From Kitagawia praeruptora (taxonomy: Eukaryota > Streptophyta > Magnoliopsida > Apiales > Apiaceae), in the NCBI GenBank assembly GCA_037693485.1, contig CM075346.1:15467501-15531500 (forward strand): 64,000 bases of DNA, given 5' to 3'. Position numbers and translations under genes: made by a program. Shown here piece by piece: positions 1-9,576 of the stretch; the stretch's first letter is position 1, and the number at the start of each line of letters is the position of its first letter. Under the pieces are notes generated by a model. The model worked only from the letters and a program-made list of their open reading frames with translations. It did no database searches and was not told the DNA's origin.

Positions 1-427
1 TAAAGTTGAATAAATCAAACCAGCATGCTGAAAACACATTTCCAGAATATTCATCGATAGCAATTGTTCTTCTGGATTGGAAAATGGCTTGCTGATTAGA
101 CAATATACGTTCGAACTGATCATAATAGTATTCTTCTTTCTTGTTTCCTGCATAATACAATACATATACATATATTTGTCCCATCTATGTACTAGAGGAA
201 TCTCATTAGTACCACAAAAATAATATAATCATTTTCAAAGAAATGTACGAGGACAAATAACATACTTACTACTTGAGTACCCAAATTTTATTGGATCCAC
301 CATGGTTTGTTGATAGGACATAAAGAACATGTAGATCAGATTTCTTGATCCACTGTTGTATCACTTTTGGTGCTTGATTTGTAGTCCTTTGTGTTCTGCC
401 AGACTGATAATGGTAAGCTGTTTGTCT

Positions 428-1831
428 TCAATCATTTGCTTTCTGGTATGCTGACTGTTGTCTGACTGATCCATTCTGGTAAGCTGTTTGTCTTCTGCTA
501 TTTGCATTCTGGTATGCTGACTGTTGTCTGACTGGTCCATTCTGGTAAGCTGTTTTCACTTTATGATTTACTTGAACCACACAATGTTTTTCCAGATGAC
601 CTTTTGTACCACATTTGTTGCATGTCTTCCAGGGCATAGCATAGTCATAAGGTATTCCATTCCTTCCATCATATTTGAGCACCTTATCTTTCTTGTTGAA
701 GTTTAGACCAACACCTTCTCTGACCAAAGGTACATTTGCCTTCTTCATCATTGTTTTTAAAGTGTCTTCACCTTGAACAAAAGTTTCCATGCCCTTCTTG
801 AGATCTTTAACTTCTGTTTCTAGGAGGGTGATCACTTCAGCTTGCTGTTTGATGAGTTCAGCTTGCTGAACTCTCTTTTCAGCAGTTTTTGAGGATTCGG
901 CTTGGCTAGATTCCTTCATCCTGTATGATTCCAATGCTTTGTCTTTTATTTTAACATCAGATCTAAGCCCTTTGATTTCATTCATCCGCTCCTTGAGTTC
1001 CTCCATTAGTACATCATTTCTTTTTAGAACCATACGATTTACTCCCTCAAGTTGAGAGACTTTTGCCTTTAGATCCATAACCATTTTATCATCATCTCTA
1101 GCTGGAGTCTTTTGGGTCATGAGATCAGAAATGATTTTCTTTAAATGAGCATTTGTCTTTTCAAACTCATCTTTTTCGGCCTTTAGTTCCATGAACTCCA
1201 CAGTGCTTATATTTGTATGTTCCTGCATTGTTAGTGATCCCATAATAATATTTTCAGAAGATTTCCAGGAATGAAAAGAGTTTACCTCACTAGAATCTGA
1301 TTCTGAATCAGACACATCACTATCTACAAGAATTGCTTCCGTGTTTCCTATATTATCAATGCCAACAAATGCAGAGTTTATTATCTCTTCACTTGATACT
1401 TCACCAGAAATAGCTTTTTCATCATTCGAAGTCAATTGAGCCTTTGACTTCCTTTTATCTTTCAAATCAGCACGTTGTTTTGTTGTTGTAGCTTTATAAT
1501 GCATTTTTAATGTATCCCATATGTCCTTTGCTGTGCTACATGAAGAGACCATGTCATAATCTGACTCTGAAAGACCACACATTAATGTATACTTTGCTCT
1601 TCCATTATAGCCTGATTTTATCAATTCTGATTTTGAGAGATCGTCAATGTCTTTTGGCTTGCCGTCTTTGTCAAGAAAATTGAATGGACCCTTTTTAACG
1701 ACTCTCCATTCAATTGCATCATCTCTGTTAAGAATCACCTTCATTCTCTGTTTCCAAGCATCATAATTTTCAATCCCATTAAGAAGTGGTGGCATGTCTA
1801 AATATTCTCCTTCTGCATAAGCGGGTGCCAT
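428..1831 (-). CDS. Copia Gag-like polyprotein with CCHC zinc knuckle
   Basis: This is a 467-residue open frame. The N-terminal third (about residues 10-125) has the pattern of plant Copia Gag proteins: a 'YDAWKQRMKVIL' start, then 'AKDIWDTLKMHYK'. A long charged region with coiled-coil character follows (about 215-360). A single zinc knuckle, C-x2-C-x4-H-x4-C ('CNKCGTKGHLEKHC'), sits near residue 410. The C-terminus is a run of near-repeats of the type 'AYQNGSVRQQS', encoded by a small tandem duplication at about 429-560. Gag forms the virus-like particle that packages the element RNA. The start codon lies 43 bases inside the primer-binding site, as expected. Its frame ends at 428, so a separate or decayed pol frame must follow. 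Confidence 0.8.
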   Translation of the reverse strand: MAPAYAEGEYLDMPPLLNGIENYDAWKQRMKVILNRDDAIEWRVVKKGPFNFLDKDGKPKDIDDLSKSELIKSGYNGRAKYTLMCGLSESDYDMVSSCSTAKDIWDTLKMHYKATTTKQRADLKDKRKSKAQLTSNDEKAISGEVSSEEIINSAFVGIDNIGNTEAILVDSDVSDSESDSSEVNSFHSWKSSENIIMGSLTMQEHTNISTVEFMELKAEKDEFEKTNAHLKKIISDLMTQKTPARDDDKMVMDLKAKVSQLEGVNRMVLKRNDVLMEELKERMNEIKGLRSDVKIKDKALESYRMKESSQAESSKTAEKRVQQAELIKQQAEVITLLETEVKDLKKGMETFVQGEDTLKTMMKKANVPLVREGVGLNFNKKDKVLKYDGRNGIPYDYAMPWKTCNKCGTKGHLEKHCVVQVNHKVKTAYQNGPVRQQSAYQNANSRRQTAYQNGSVRQQSAYQKAND

Positions 1832-1873
1832 AGGATCTGTACTTTCCTGTTACAGAAATGTTAGTACACCAAA

Positions 1874-1885
1874 GCTCTGATACCA
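1874..1885 (-). other. Primer-binding site (initiator tRNA-Met type)
   Basis: On the minus strand this reads TGGTATCAGAGC, the common tRNA-iMet primer site of plant LTR elements. Two bases separate it from the LTR end, which marks the LTR boundary at 1888. Confidence 0.85.
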
Positions 1886-1887
1886 AA

Positions 1888-3468
1888 TGAAAATGCACCC
1901 TAGAAGGGGGTTGAATAGGTGTAAATGGCTAACTATATTCAACTAAGTCCAATTTTAAAAATTACCAGAAACAGCTTACTGATTTCGTTTTATGCAGAGA
2001 CAAATGGTAAGCTGAATGCAAACAGTAAGCAATATACAAGCAGAAAATAAAGAACAGAAAATAAATAACACAGAGACTTTTAGCCAGGTTCGACCCCTAA
2101 CCCCTACGGTCTACGTCCTGGTCCCTTACCAACCCGGTAAGAGAATATATTATTGATCAACGAAATAAACCAATTACAAGATACAATAATATATCTCCCT
2201 TTTATCCCAGCTGCTGACAACTGGCTTGCTGAACACCTGTTTCTGAACCTGCTCTCTAAGCTATACTTCCCAAGTATACTTCTCTAGCAACGTTCACCAA
2301 ACCCTTGTTCCTTAGCCAATATGCCCAACAACTCAACCTTACCAATCCTGCTGACAAATGGCTTGCTGTTTGCTGTGCTGAACTAACTCTCTAAGCAATA
2401 CTTCCAAAGTATCCTTCTCTAGTCTAGTTCGACCCACCCAAAACTTTAAGCCAAACTTGTACAGCAAGTATTCAATACAAATTGAACAATACAATCCAAA
2501 ATAAGATGTTCGAGTATTACAACTCAAGCTATAAACTCTCTTATATAATATAAGTGTATATAACAATAAAGCTCAGAGTTTATAAGAATGGTGTTTGAGA
2601 GAGAAGATAGAAACGTGTATAAGCAAGTCTCAAACTTGTAGTTGTGGTTTTTCTTCGTTACTTACAAGAAAGGTTGTAAGTGAATATATATGAAAACATA
2701 CAAACGGCTAGTTGAAGATTTGATATATCAAAAAGATTTGATTACATAAAACACTCTCCAACAGCTATATTAGTTAGAGGTTTTGAATATAAAACGTTTG
2801 AAATGATTTGAATCTCCAACAAACTCATTTTGATATATATACGATAGTATATATATGATAAAATCAATTTCCAACAGCTATAAAAAGATATGAGCGAATC
2901 TGGGCTGTTATGGAATGTTTAGATAATTAAAAGATTGAGTAAAATCTGTTTTGAAAGGATAAGGAAAGATAAATCACAATCTCACTAAATAAGAAACAGA
3001 TTTTCGAAAAAGATTTGAGCTCTATTAATTATATATACCATATATTATATAATAGAGTCCTTACATATTTAATCCTAGCCAATCTCTGATCTTTAAGCAA
3101 TCTTCAAGAAATCTTCGAAATCAAACTTGACTAAGAACAGCTTCTGGAAAGTCCAAGTCAGCTTGTTGTTTTGGTTCTGGCGAGTTCTTTTCAGCTTGCT
3201 GTTTTGGTTCTGGCTAGTTCATGTCAGCTTGCTGTTTTGGTTCTGGCAAGTTCAAATCAGCTTGCTGCTTTGGTTCTGGCGAGCTGAACAGATAGATAGC
3301 TTTAAATCTTTGCCTTTCCATATCATCAACCAAGTTACCTGAGAGTATACTTATACATAGCAAACACATATATATGCATATGATACATCAAGTGATTCAA
3401 TCATATAATGGTAAGCTAAATATAGTAAAACTAGTACAAGATAAACAATCAGCTTGCTGTATATAACA
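1888..3468 (-). repeat. 5' LTR of the minus-strand Copia element
   Basis: In element orientation the segment begins TGTTATA (at 3468) and ends TTTTCA (at 1888), giving the usual TG...CA limits and a length of about 1.58 kb. The inner boundary is fixed by the primer-binding site. The outer one is inferred from the abrupt start of Sirevirus coding sequence at 3469. The second LTR is outside the window, so this limit is not confirmed by comparison. The motif CAGCTTGCTG and its complement recur many times in it. No host gene is visible. Confidence 0.6.
3150..3281. repeat. Four tandem copies of a 33-bp unit inside the LTR
   Basis: Units start at 3150, 3183, 3216 and 3249. Each has the core CAGCTTGCTGTTTTGGTTC followed by TGGC. 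In the minus-strand element they lie about 190-320 bp into the LTR, that is in the U3 promoter region. They give a repetitive open frame on the plus strand that is not a gene. Confidence 0.9.
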
Positions 3469-3471
3469 TCA

Positions 3472-6431
3472 AAATCCACTAGGGTAACATTGTCTGCATT
3501 AGGTTATATTGGATCTCTAGACAACATGAGCCAGTTAAATAGGTCTTTTCTTAGGAAGGAATGGTCTTTCTTCTTTGATCAAATTGCTAAATGTTTTACT
3601 GGTAAATGTAGTTCTTTTCAGCAAATTACTTCTGTTACTTCACATATTGCTTACAGTTTGCTTTATGACAGAGTAATTAACATTGGTCACATTATCTTAA
3701 ATCAGATGAGTATTAAACTTGGGTTAAGAGATCAAAACAGGAAAATGGTTTATTATAATAGATTTATGCAAATGTTTATTAACCATTTTATTCCTGATAG
3801 TGAAGCTAGATTTGGTAGAGAACATTGTGTTTGTTCTTATGTACAGCAAACGAGAATTTTCTCTGACATTACAAAGAAGGACAATGAAAAGAATCTAGAT
3901 GAAATACCTGCAATTCATTATCCACATCATGTTCAGGTAATTCTTAAAACTCATCTTCCTACTCTCTACAATTCTTCTTTCTTTTGTGGTGAAATGGCTC
4001 AGGAATCTCATTTGGAGGAGAACCCACCTATGTCTACCCAAGTAGCCCAAAACATTATAGTCTCTGAAACAATTCAAGAACAAAGTTTTGATCCACAGTC
4101 TATTATTTCGAAGAAACCAAACTCTGGTGTTTCTCAAAAGACATCATTTGTAAGGAAGAGAAGATTTGTTGTGTCAAGTAGTAGTAGTTCTAGTGAAGAT
4201 GATGATAATATATCTCTTGCTGAGAGAGAAGAATTGAAGGCTGCAATTCAACTTTCTAAGCTAGGACAAAGAGATGAAGCACCTAGTCACAGCCAGGCTG
4301 CAGTCTCTCAAAAGACTGTAGTACTTAAAAAGGGAAAACAGTTACTGGATACTGTCTCTCAAAAGACTATGTCTATTGAAAAAGGATCTCATCTCAAGAT
4401 CAATTCTGTGTCTACACCTCTTGAGTCTTCTCAGGATAAATCTTTTGCTCACTATACCAGGAGAACAAGGAGAAAGATTCAATTGTCACCTACACACACA
4501 GAGTCTAGTCCAACTAATATTATGCAGGTCTCTACAAATGAAGCTACAATCAAGTCAGCAAATGACTATAGAGATCTGGATATTGATTCTTCATGGGAAA
4601 CTACATTATCATACAGACTGGCTATGGGACTAATTTCTGTCAAAGTGAAGTTGTCAAGGCCTGTTCTAGATTTTCTGGTTGAAAGAGTACCAAAACTTTT
4701 ATTTCCAGATGAATATGGACTTCTACATCAAAGACTTGACTTAATGAAGATGTATTCTATGTATCTGTCAGAAGACAATTAGTCAAGAAATTTGGACTCT
4801 CGAAGCATGTTGCACTTCAATCACTACATGAATATTTATTTGACAAGGATGTCATTATTGAAGATGCTTCAGCTCAAGGTGAACAACTGGAGGAAGTAGA
4901 TAGAGGAATGCAGTCAACAGAAGATACTATTGCACCAGTGGTGGATAGTAGGAAAGATCAGATCACAGTCACTGCAACATAAGAACCATCTAGTCAGAGG
5001 TTGGATGACTCAGGAGCTGTGATAGCTGATTTTGAAAGGTCTTCTGTGATGACTGAAATTGCAAGTGAGAAACCCTATGATATGGGAGGAATAACTTTGA
5101 CTGGTTTTCTTGAAGATCAAACAAATATTATTCAGTCAGAGTCTATCCACCTTGAGGGTGAGTCTCAGCAAACAACACTTAAAGACGGTGACATACTAAC
5201 TATGGTGTCTAATGAAGTATTACTGAAGACATCAGAGTCTAGTAGAGAACCTGAAAGTGGTATACTGGAGCATGTAGTCTCTGGAAGGAAAGAAGATGAT
5301 TGTAAGGATTCAGAGATTATAGCAGCTCACTCCTTGGAGAAAACCTCAAGCCCCTTGCCATATGAGGAACCCTCTCTCCATGTGAGTTCAGGTATAAAAA
5401 CTTCTTCTAAACTCTATTTTTCTGTAGGTCATGAGAGCACTTATCCAAATTTGAGTGATACACTTGAAAAGATGGATATTGATCCACAATCAGAGAGGCT
5501 GGCTCCTGACCAGGCAAAAGGAGAGGTAGAAAGAGTGTTGACTTTAGATAGTCAAAGTGAGAATGAGGGTATGGATGATCAACTCCATAGTAAGGGAGAG
5601 AAAATTAGGAAACCACCATCATTTGATTTCTGGGATCAGGTTTTTCCTGAATCTTGGTCTAACAATCTTGGTATGGATGCTGGTACTTATTCCTTTATCA
5701 AGATGTATGAGAAGAATGACTTAGCAAAGCACAACTTAAAGCCAGAATTTAAAGCTCAGAAGCAAAAAGAAAGGCTTGCAGGAATTATAAACAGAAGAGG
5801 TGAAAGGCTAAGACAAACTTTTACAACATCAGTACCAGAAGATATTTCTAATGATCCTAGTATTCCTTTGTTTGTACTACCAATATCAGCCAGAATTGAG
5901 ACATCAACAGTATCTGATCAATCTAAGGAGGAGTCAGGTTTTGTAGATGTTAGTACACAGAATACTAGTGAAGGACAAGATGATCATATTGCAGCTTCAG
6001 ATCAGAAAGATGAAGATGTTTGTAACTCTAATCGAGTTTTATTACTTGAATATCATTCTACACAGGCAACTTCTTCTACAAGACTTGAATCTGAAGATAT
6101 TCCAAACACTTCTAACATTGAAGTCAATTCTGAAGTTCTACAAGACATTCAGAAATCTCAAGTTGAAATTCAATCAAGACTTCAAACACTTAAAGATAAC
6201 CAAGTCACTATTATGGAAAATCAAGCAGTTCTGATGAATCTCATTTGTTCTGTTACTGAATCTCTTGGAATTAATGTTGCTGATGTCAAAAGGGGGGAGA
6301 TAAAAACAGTTAAAAGGCAACAGAGTGGGGGAGGAGATAAACAGAGTGGGAGAAATAAAAGAAGAACTAAGGATGATAGAGGTAAATCTTATCAGGGAAG
6401 TGGTAAAGAAAAAGAAGCATCAAATAGTTGA
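3472..6431 (+). pseudogene. Sirevirus post-pol extra ORF (env-position ORF), frameshifted
   Basis: Two long open frames, 3454-4782 (about 440 residues) and 5001-6431 (476 residues), are linked by a middle piece in another frame (about 4760-4983) ending in a TAA. Together they look like one protein broken by a frameshift and a stop. The N-terminal 130 residues hold a folded-looking domain ('KEWSFFFDQIAKCF', 'TSHIAYSLLYDRVINIGHII') that I recognise from uncharacterised proteins encoded by asterid retroelements. The rest is Ser/Glu/Lys-rich and low in hydrophobics, with a predicted coiled coil near the end ('QVEIQSRLQTLKDNQVTIM') and a basic tail. No signal peptide or membrane anchor is obvious, so an envelope role is not supported. 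Function unknown. Confidence 0.6.
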
Positions 6432-6582
6432 ATTCTTTCTTCTAAGTACTGGATACTATGTCTATATCTGAAGAAGGAGGTACTTAACTTCATGATTTTT
6501 AAATTCATAAATTCTATTCTGATTGTATTGTTATATGTTTTGACATCAACAACTCAGATTTATACTTCAGATCTTAAAGCAT

Positions 6583-6596
6583 AAATAGGGGGAGAT
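6583..6596 (+). other. Polypurine tract of the Sirevirus element
   Basis: AAATAGGGGGAGAT lies directly before the LTR start TGTTAGG. This is the usual plus-strand priming site. Further G-rich purine tracts occur upstream at about 6289-6355, as is typical of Sireviruses. Confidence 0.8.
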
Positions 6597-7314
6597 TGTT
6601 AGGAATAATTCATGAGTTGTGATGTTAAGAATAGAATTTTACTTATACTTCTTGTATATCCTGATTTATAAAGGATTTAGCACTTTGTATAGGAAATATG
6701 TGTTAGACAGTTATCTGTAAAGTTTAGTCAGGAATGAACAGTGCATCGAGTACTACATGTCAAGAATTTAGATTGAATCCTGATACGTCAAGTCAAGTAC
6801 TGATGGGATGGTCAAATCCTGATGCAAGATGAAATCCTGATATCAGTCGTGTTACTGATGATGTCATTATGGATGCTATAGAAACTGGCAAGTGCTATAA
6901 AACAGGATCTTTGTTTGAGGAACAAGCAAGAAGATTTTATGAAGGAAAGAATTTTCTATTGATGGAAACTATCAACTGGATGGCAGAACATTGTCATGTA
7001 AAGATTATCTTTCTGTGATTAGTTGATAGGAAGCATTATAAATACTCTCTCTATATCATTGTAAAAAGTGCGAGTATGCGTAGCTCTGTATAATGTTTGT
7101 ATTCGAGAGTTCGAAACAAACAGAGAGAGAGATTTGTATTGTCAACAGCTGCTAAAGGTATTTGTACACCTTTGGTAGAGTTTATATTTGATCTTATTTA
7201 ATACAAACAGAGTTTGATTCATTCGTTTATTCTTGTTTATATAACCAAGCAAAAATCAGACACGATTATATAACTTGTATTCAACCCCCCTTCTACAAGT
7301 TATTCGAGTTAACA
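6597..7314 (+). repeat. 3' LTR of the Sirevirus element
   Basis: It begins TGTTAGG after the polypurine tract and ends GTTAACA, with inverted TGTTA/TAACA-like tips. The run CAACCCCCCTTCTACAAG near the end is a common plant Copia LTR motif. Length is 718 bp. The partner LTR is not in the window. Confidence 0.75.
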
Positions 7315-8800
7315 TGTTTTAATCGGGATTTATATAATTCGAGGATTAATTGTTGTCTTGAGGATTTATTTATTTAATTCGAGGATTAATTATGTCTTGA
7401 GGATTTATTTATTTAATTCGATGATTAATTGTTTGGATTGGGTTGTGGAATTAGTTGTGAGGTGTTTAGCACCGAGAAATGTCCACTTCATAAAGGGGGC
7501 TTTTCCAATTTGTTTTCTTGTACTAAATGTGTTATATGTATTAATTGGTATAAGAGTAGTTAGCTATAGGTAGGACACCTATAGTTTGACCTTAGGAGGC
7601 ATAGTGTTTGATTGGAGTTGTGTCTACTCGAGATACGAGGTAGGACTGACACGTACTCGTAACTATTCCAGTACCATTGAGGCGTGATCGAGTGAATTGA
7701 CGAGTAGCAACAGGAAGGATCAAGATGTCATTTGAAGAAAGAGAAGTTCTTCTGTTTTCTGAACAGGACCACATGCAAGTTTACTAATTCGTACTCCATC
7801 GTTCGGAGTATTTATATTTTTAAATTTATAAGTATGCTGATTAAGTTTTCGATATACAAAGGCAAGTTCATTTCTACCCTAAATATTGGAAATTTCATAT
7901 TTCTATTATTGTTAATTCATTCGTATTTATTTCCGAGCTATCAGTTATGAGACTTATTGTGTTGCTTTTTATACTGCAATAATTATTTTGAGTATTATTT
8001 TCTCGTTGCAATATTATTTTACCGTTAAGAGTAGTTTAATTGTGAATTATATTCGTTATAAGCGTAGAAGGAATTTATTTGCTATCGGGTCGATCTCATT
8101 AATTCGAGACGACTACTTGGTTTGATTTAGTGAAACTAGTCTCATTTGTTCGAGCTAGTTAAATTCATTATTTTTCAGTCGAATTTATTGTACAAATTCG
8201 ACAATAATTATTGATTATCTTTTAGTTGGTTCATCTCTCGAATCAACAAATAAGAGTTGTAAAATTAAAGGTGCACGTGTTATTTTACCGTGACGCCTAA
8301 GAAATTATTGTTGAAGGTGATCGAAGATTCCGACACCTTATATTCTGGACTAGAGATGGCAAAAGTGACCGGAGTAACGCACCGGCCCAATTGAGTAGTA
8401 TTTAGGGTGTGTTCGAGACGTCGGCTCATCATTCTATCGATAGAAAACGAGTAGTGACAATGGACTGATCATCCATTACTTGAGGAGGCGTTTGAGGAGA
8501 AGTCCAATCGTCGACATCCTAACGGTTAACTGTTGCCTGTGTGGTTCTGTTAACTAGGGTGTTGATCTGAGCAGTTGTTAAATTTTATTCATTCAAATTA
8601 ATTGAGCAGTTCTAAGGAGTTATTGATTTATATGAGTAGTATTTTGAGAAGTTATTGAGATATATTTATTTTTGCATATGAGTAGTATTTCGAGATTTAT
8701 AAAGATTCTGAGTTGATCTCTTTTCAAAAGTATATATTTAAATAAGTGGATAGAGTGGTGAAAACATATTTTGATCGAGTTGTTGTATTATATGATATCT
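7315..8800 (+). repeat. Left LTR of the Tekay-like element, first part
   Basis: It matches 18226-19979 of the right LTR almost base for base. The main difference is that a 39-bp tandem array present as about seven units in the right LTR is reduced to about two and a half units here (7320-7430), with loss of some adjacent sequence. It ends at the TCT target site of the CACTA insertion. Small open frames here, such as 7732-7950, occur in both LTRs and have no coding support. Confidence 0.85.
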
Positions 8801-8935
8801 CACTACAAGAAAATAGTAAATAGACATCACACTTTAGACATCGGTCATAAATGCCACTGATAACATCATCCCGCATTAAACTGATGTCTTTGTTATTCGT
8901 AGACATCACTGTTTTTAAAACTGATGTCTAAATTC
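8801..8935. repeat. CACTA 5' terminal and subterminal repeats
   Basis: The 13-bp terminus is followed by at least seven motifs of the form GACATC or GATGTC in both orientations within about 130 bp. Subterminal motifs of this kind are the transposase-binding sites of CACTA elements. Confidence 0.85.
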
Positions 8936-9576
8936 ACTCTTTAAAAAATGAAAAAACGCGCCCTTGATTTTGTTTTCCCCCTTAGCAAAAATTTCACCCC
9001 CTAAATCAAAATTTCCCCCTATAACCAAATATTCTCCCTGCCCGCACACAATTATTGACCCTCAGCCAAATTAAACACAAAAACTAAAAACTAAAAACTA
9101 AAACTAACTCTCTCGATACTCTCACTCTCTCTCTCTCGATTCACTCTCATCTCTCTCTCGACTCTCACTCTCATCTCTCTCTCGTCTCTCACCACCGTGA
9201 CTGGCCTCCACCACTACCCACCTCTTCTCTATCTCTATCACGCTTGAACCCCCGAAGAGCTCTCTCTTTCTCTCTCATAGAACCCCCGAAACTCTCTCTC
9301 TCTCTCTCACTCAAATCGAAATCGATTTGTTCCAAGGTCAAAGCTCGAAGGTTCAAAGCTTGAATTAGTTTGATTTGTCAGTGGGTAAGACTAAGTTTGA
9401 TTTGTTCAAACTTACAAGTTTGATTAATTCAATTTTATTACAAATTGGGGGTTTAAAATTGAAACCCTAAGTTTTAATATAGTGTTAATTTAATTTATAT
9501 GTAATTTATTTATATATGTATGTGTTTAATTATGTTATCTGTAATTTATGTATATTTTTATGTGTATGTAGTGCAC
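8936..9576 (+). other. Leader region of the Pack-CACTA element
   Basis: No coding sequence is visible. A pyrimidine-rich stretch (about 9100-9310, many TCTCTC runs) is followed by AT-rich DNA before the first possible start codon at 9577. CT-rich stretches are common in plant 5' untranslated regions, so this may be a captured or native leader of the chimeric gene. Confidence 0.4.

Larger units (their letters stand above)
1..3468 (-). mobile_element. Copia-type LTR retrotransposon, 5' part (LTR, PBS, gag, start of pol)
   Basis: Read on the minus strand the order is 5' LTR (3468 down to 1888), primer-binding site (1885-1874), a gag gene (1831-428) and the start of the next coding segment (427-1), which runs off the window. 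Bases 1-427 still translate in pieces resembling the gag-pol junction of Copia elements, ending near a 'NKIWVLK'-like string, but with stops. The element seems to have landed in the 3' part of a plus-strand Sirevirus, because that element's coding sequence begins abruptly at 3469. Its other end and target duplication lie outside the window. Confidence 0.75.
3469..7314 (+). mobile_element. Sirevirus-type Copia element, 3' part (extra ORF, PPT, 3' LTR)
   Basis: From left to right: a decayed open frame lying where Sireviruses carry an extra gene after pol (3472-6431), purine-rich tracts, a polypurine tract (6583-6596) and a 718-bp LTR (6597-7314). Everything upstream (gag, pol, 5' LTR) is missing from the window because the minus-strand Copia element interrupts it. 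Its right end abuts the Tekay-like LTR sequence, so it was inserted into that LTR. Confidence 0.75.

Noticed and set aside
3127..3342. 71-codon plus-strand frame with repeated 'LLFWFW'
   Set aside because: It is the translation of four 33-bp tandem repeats in an LTR.
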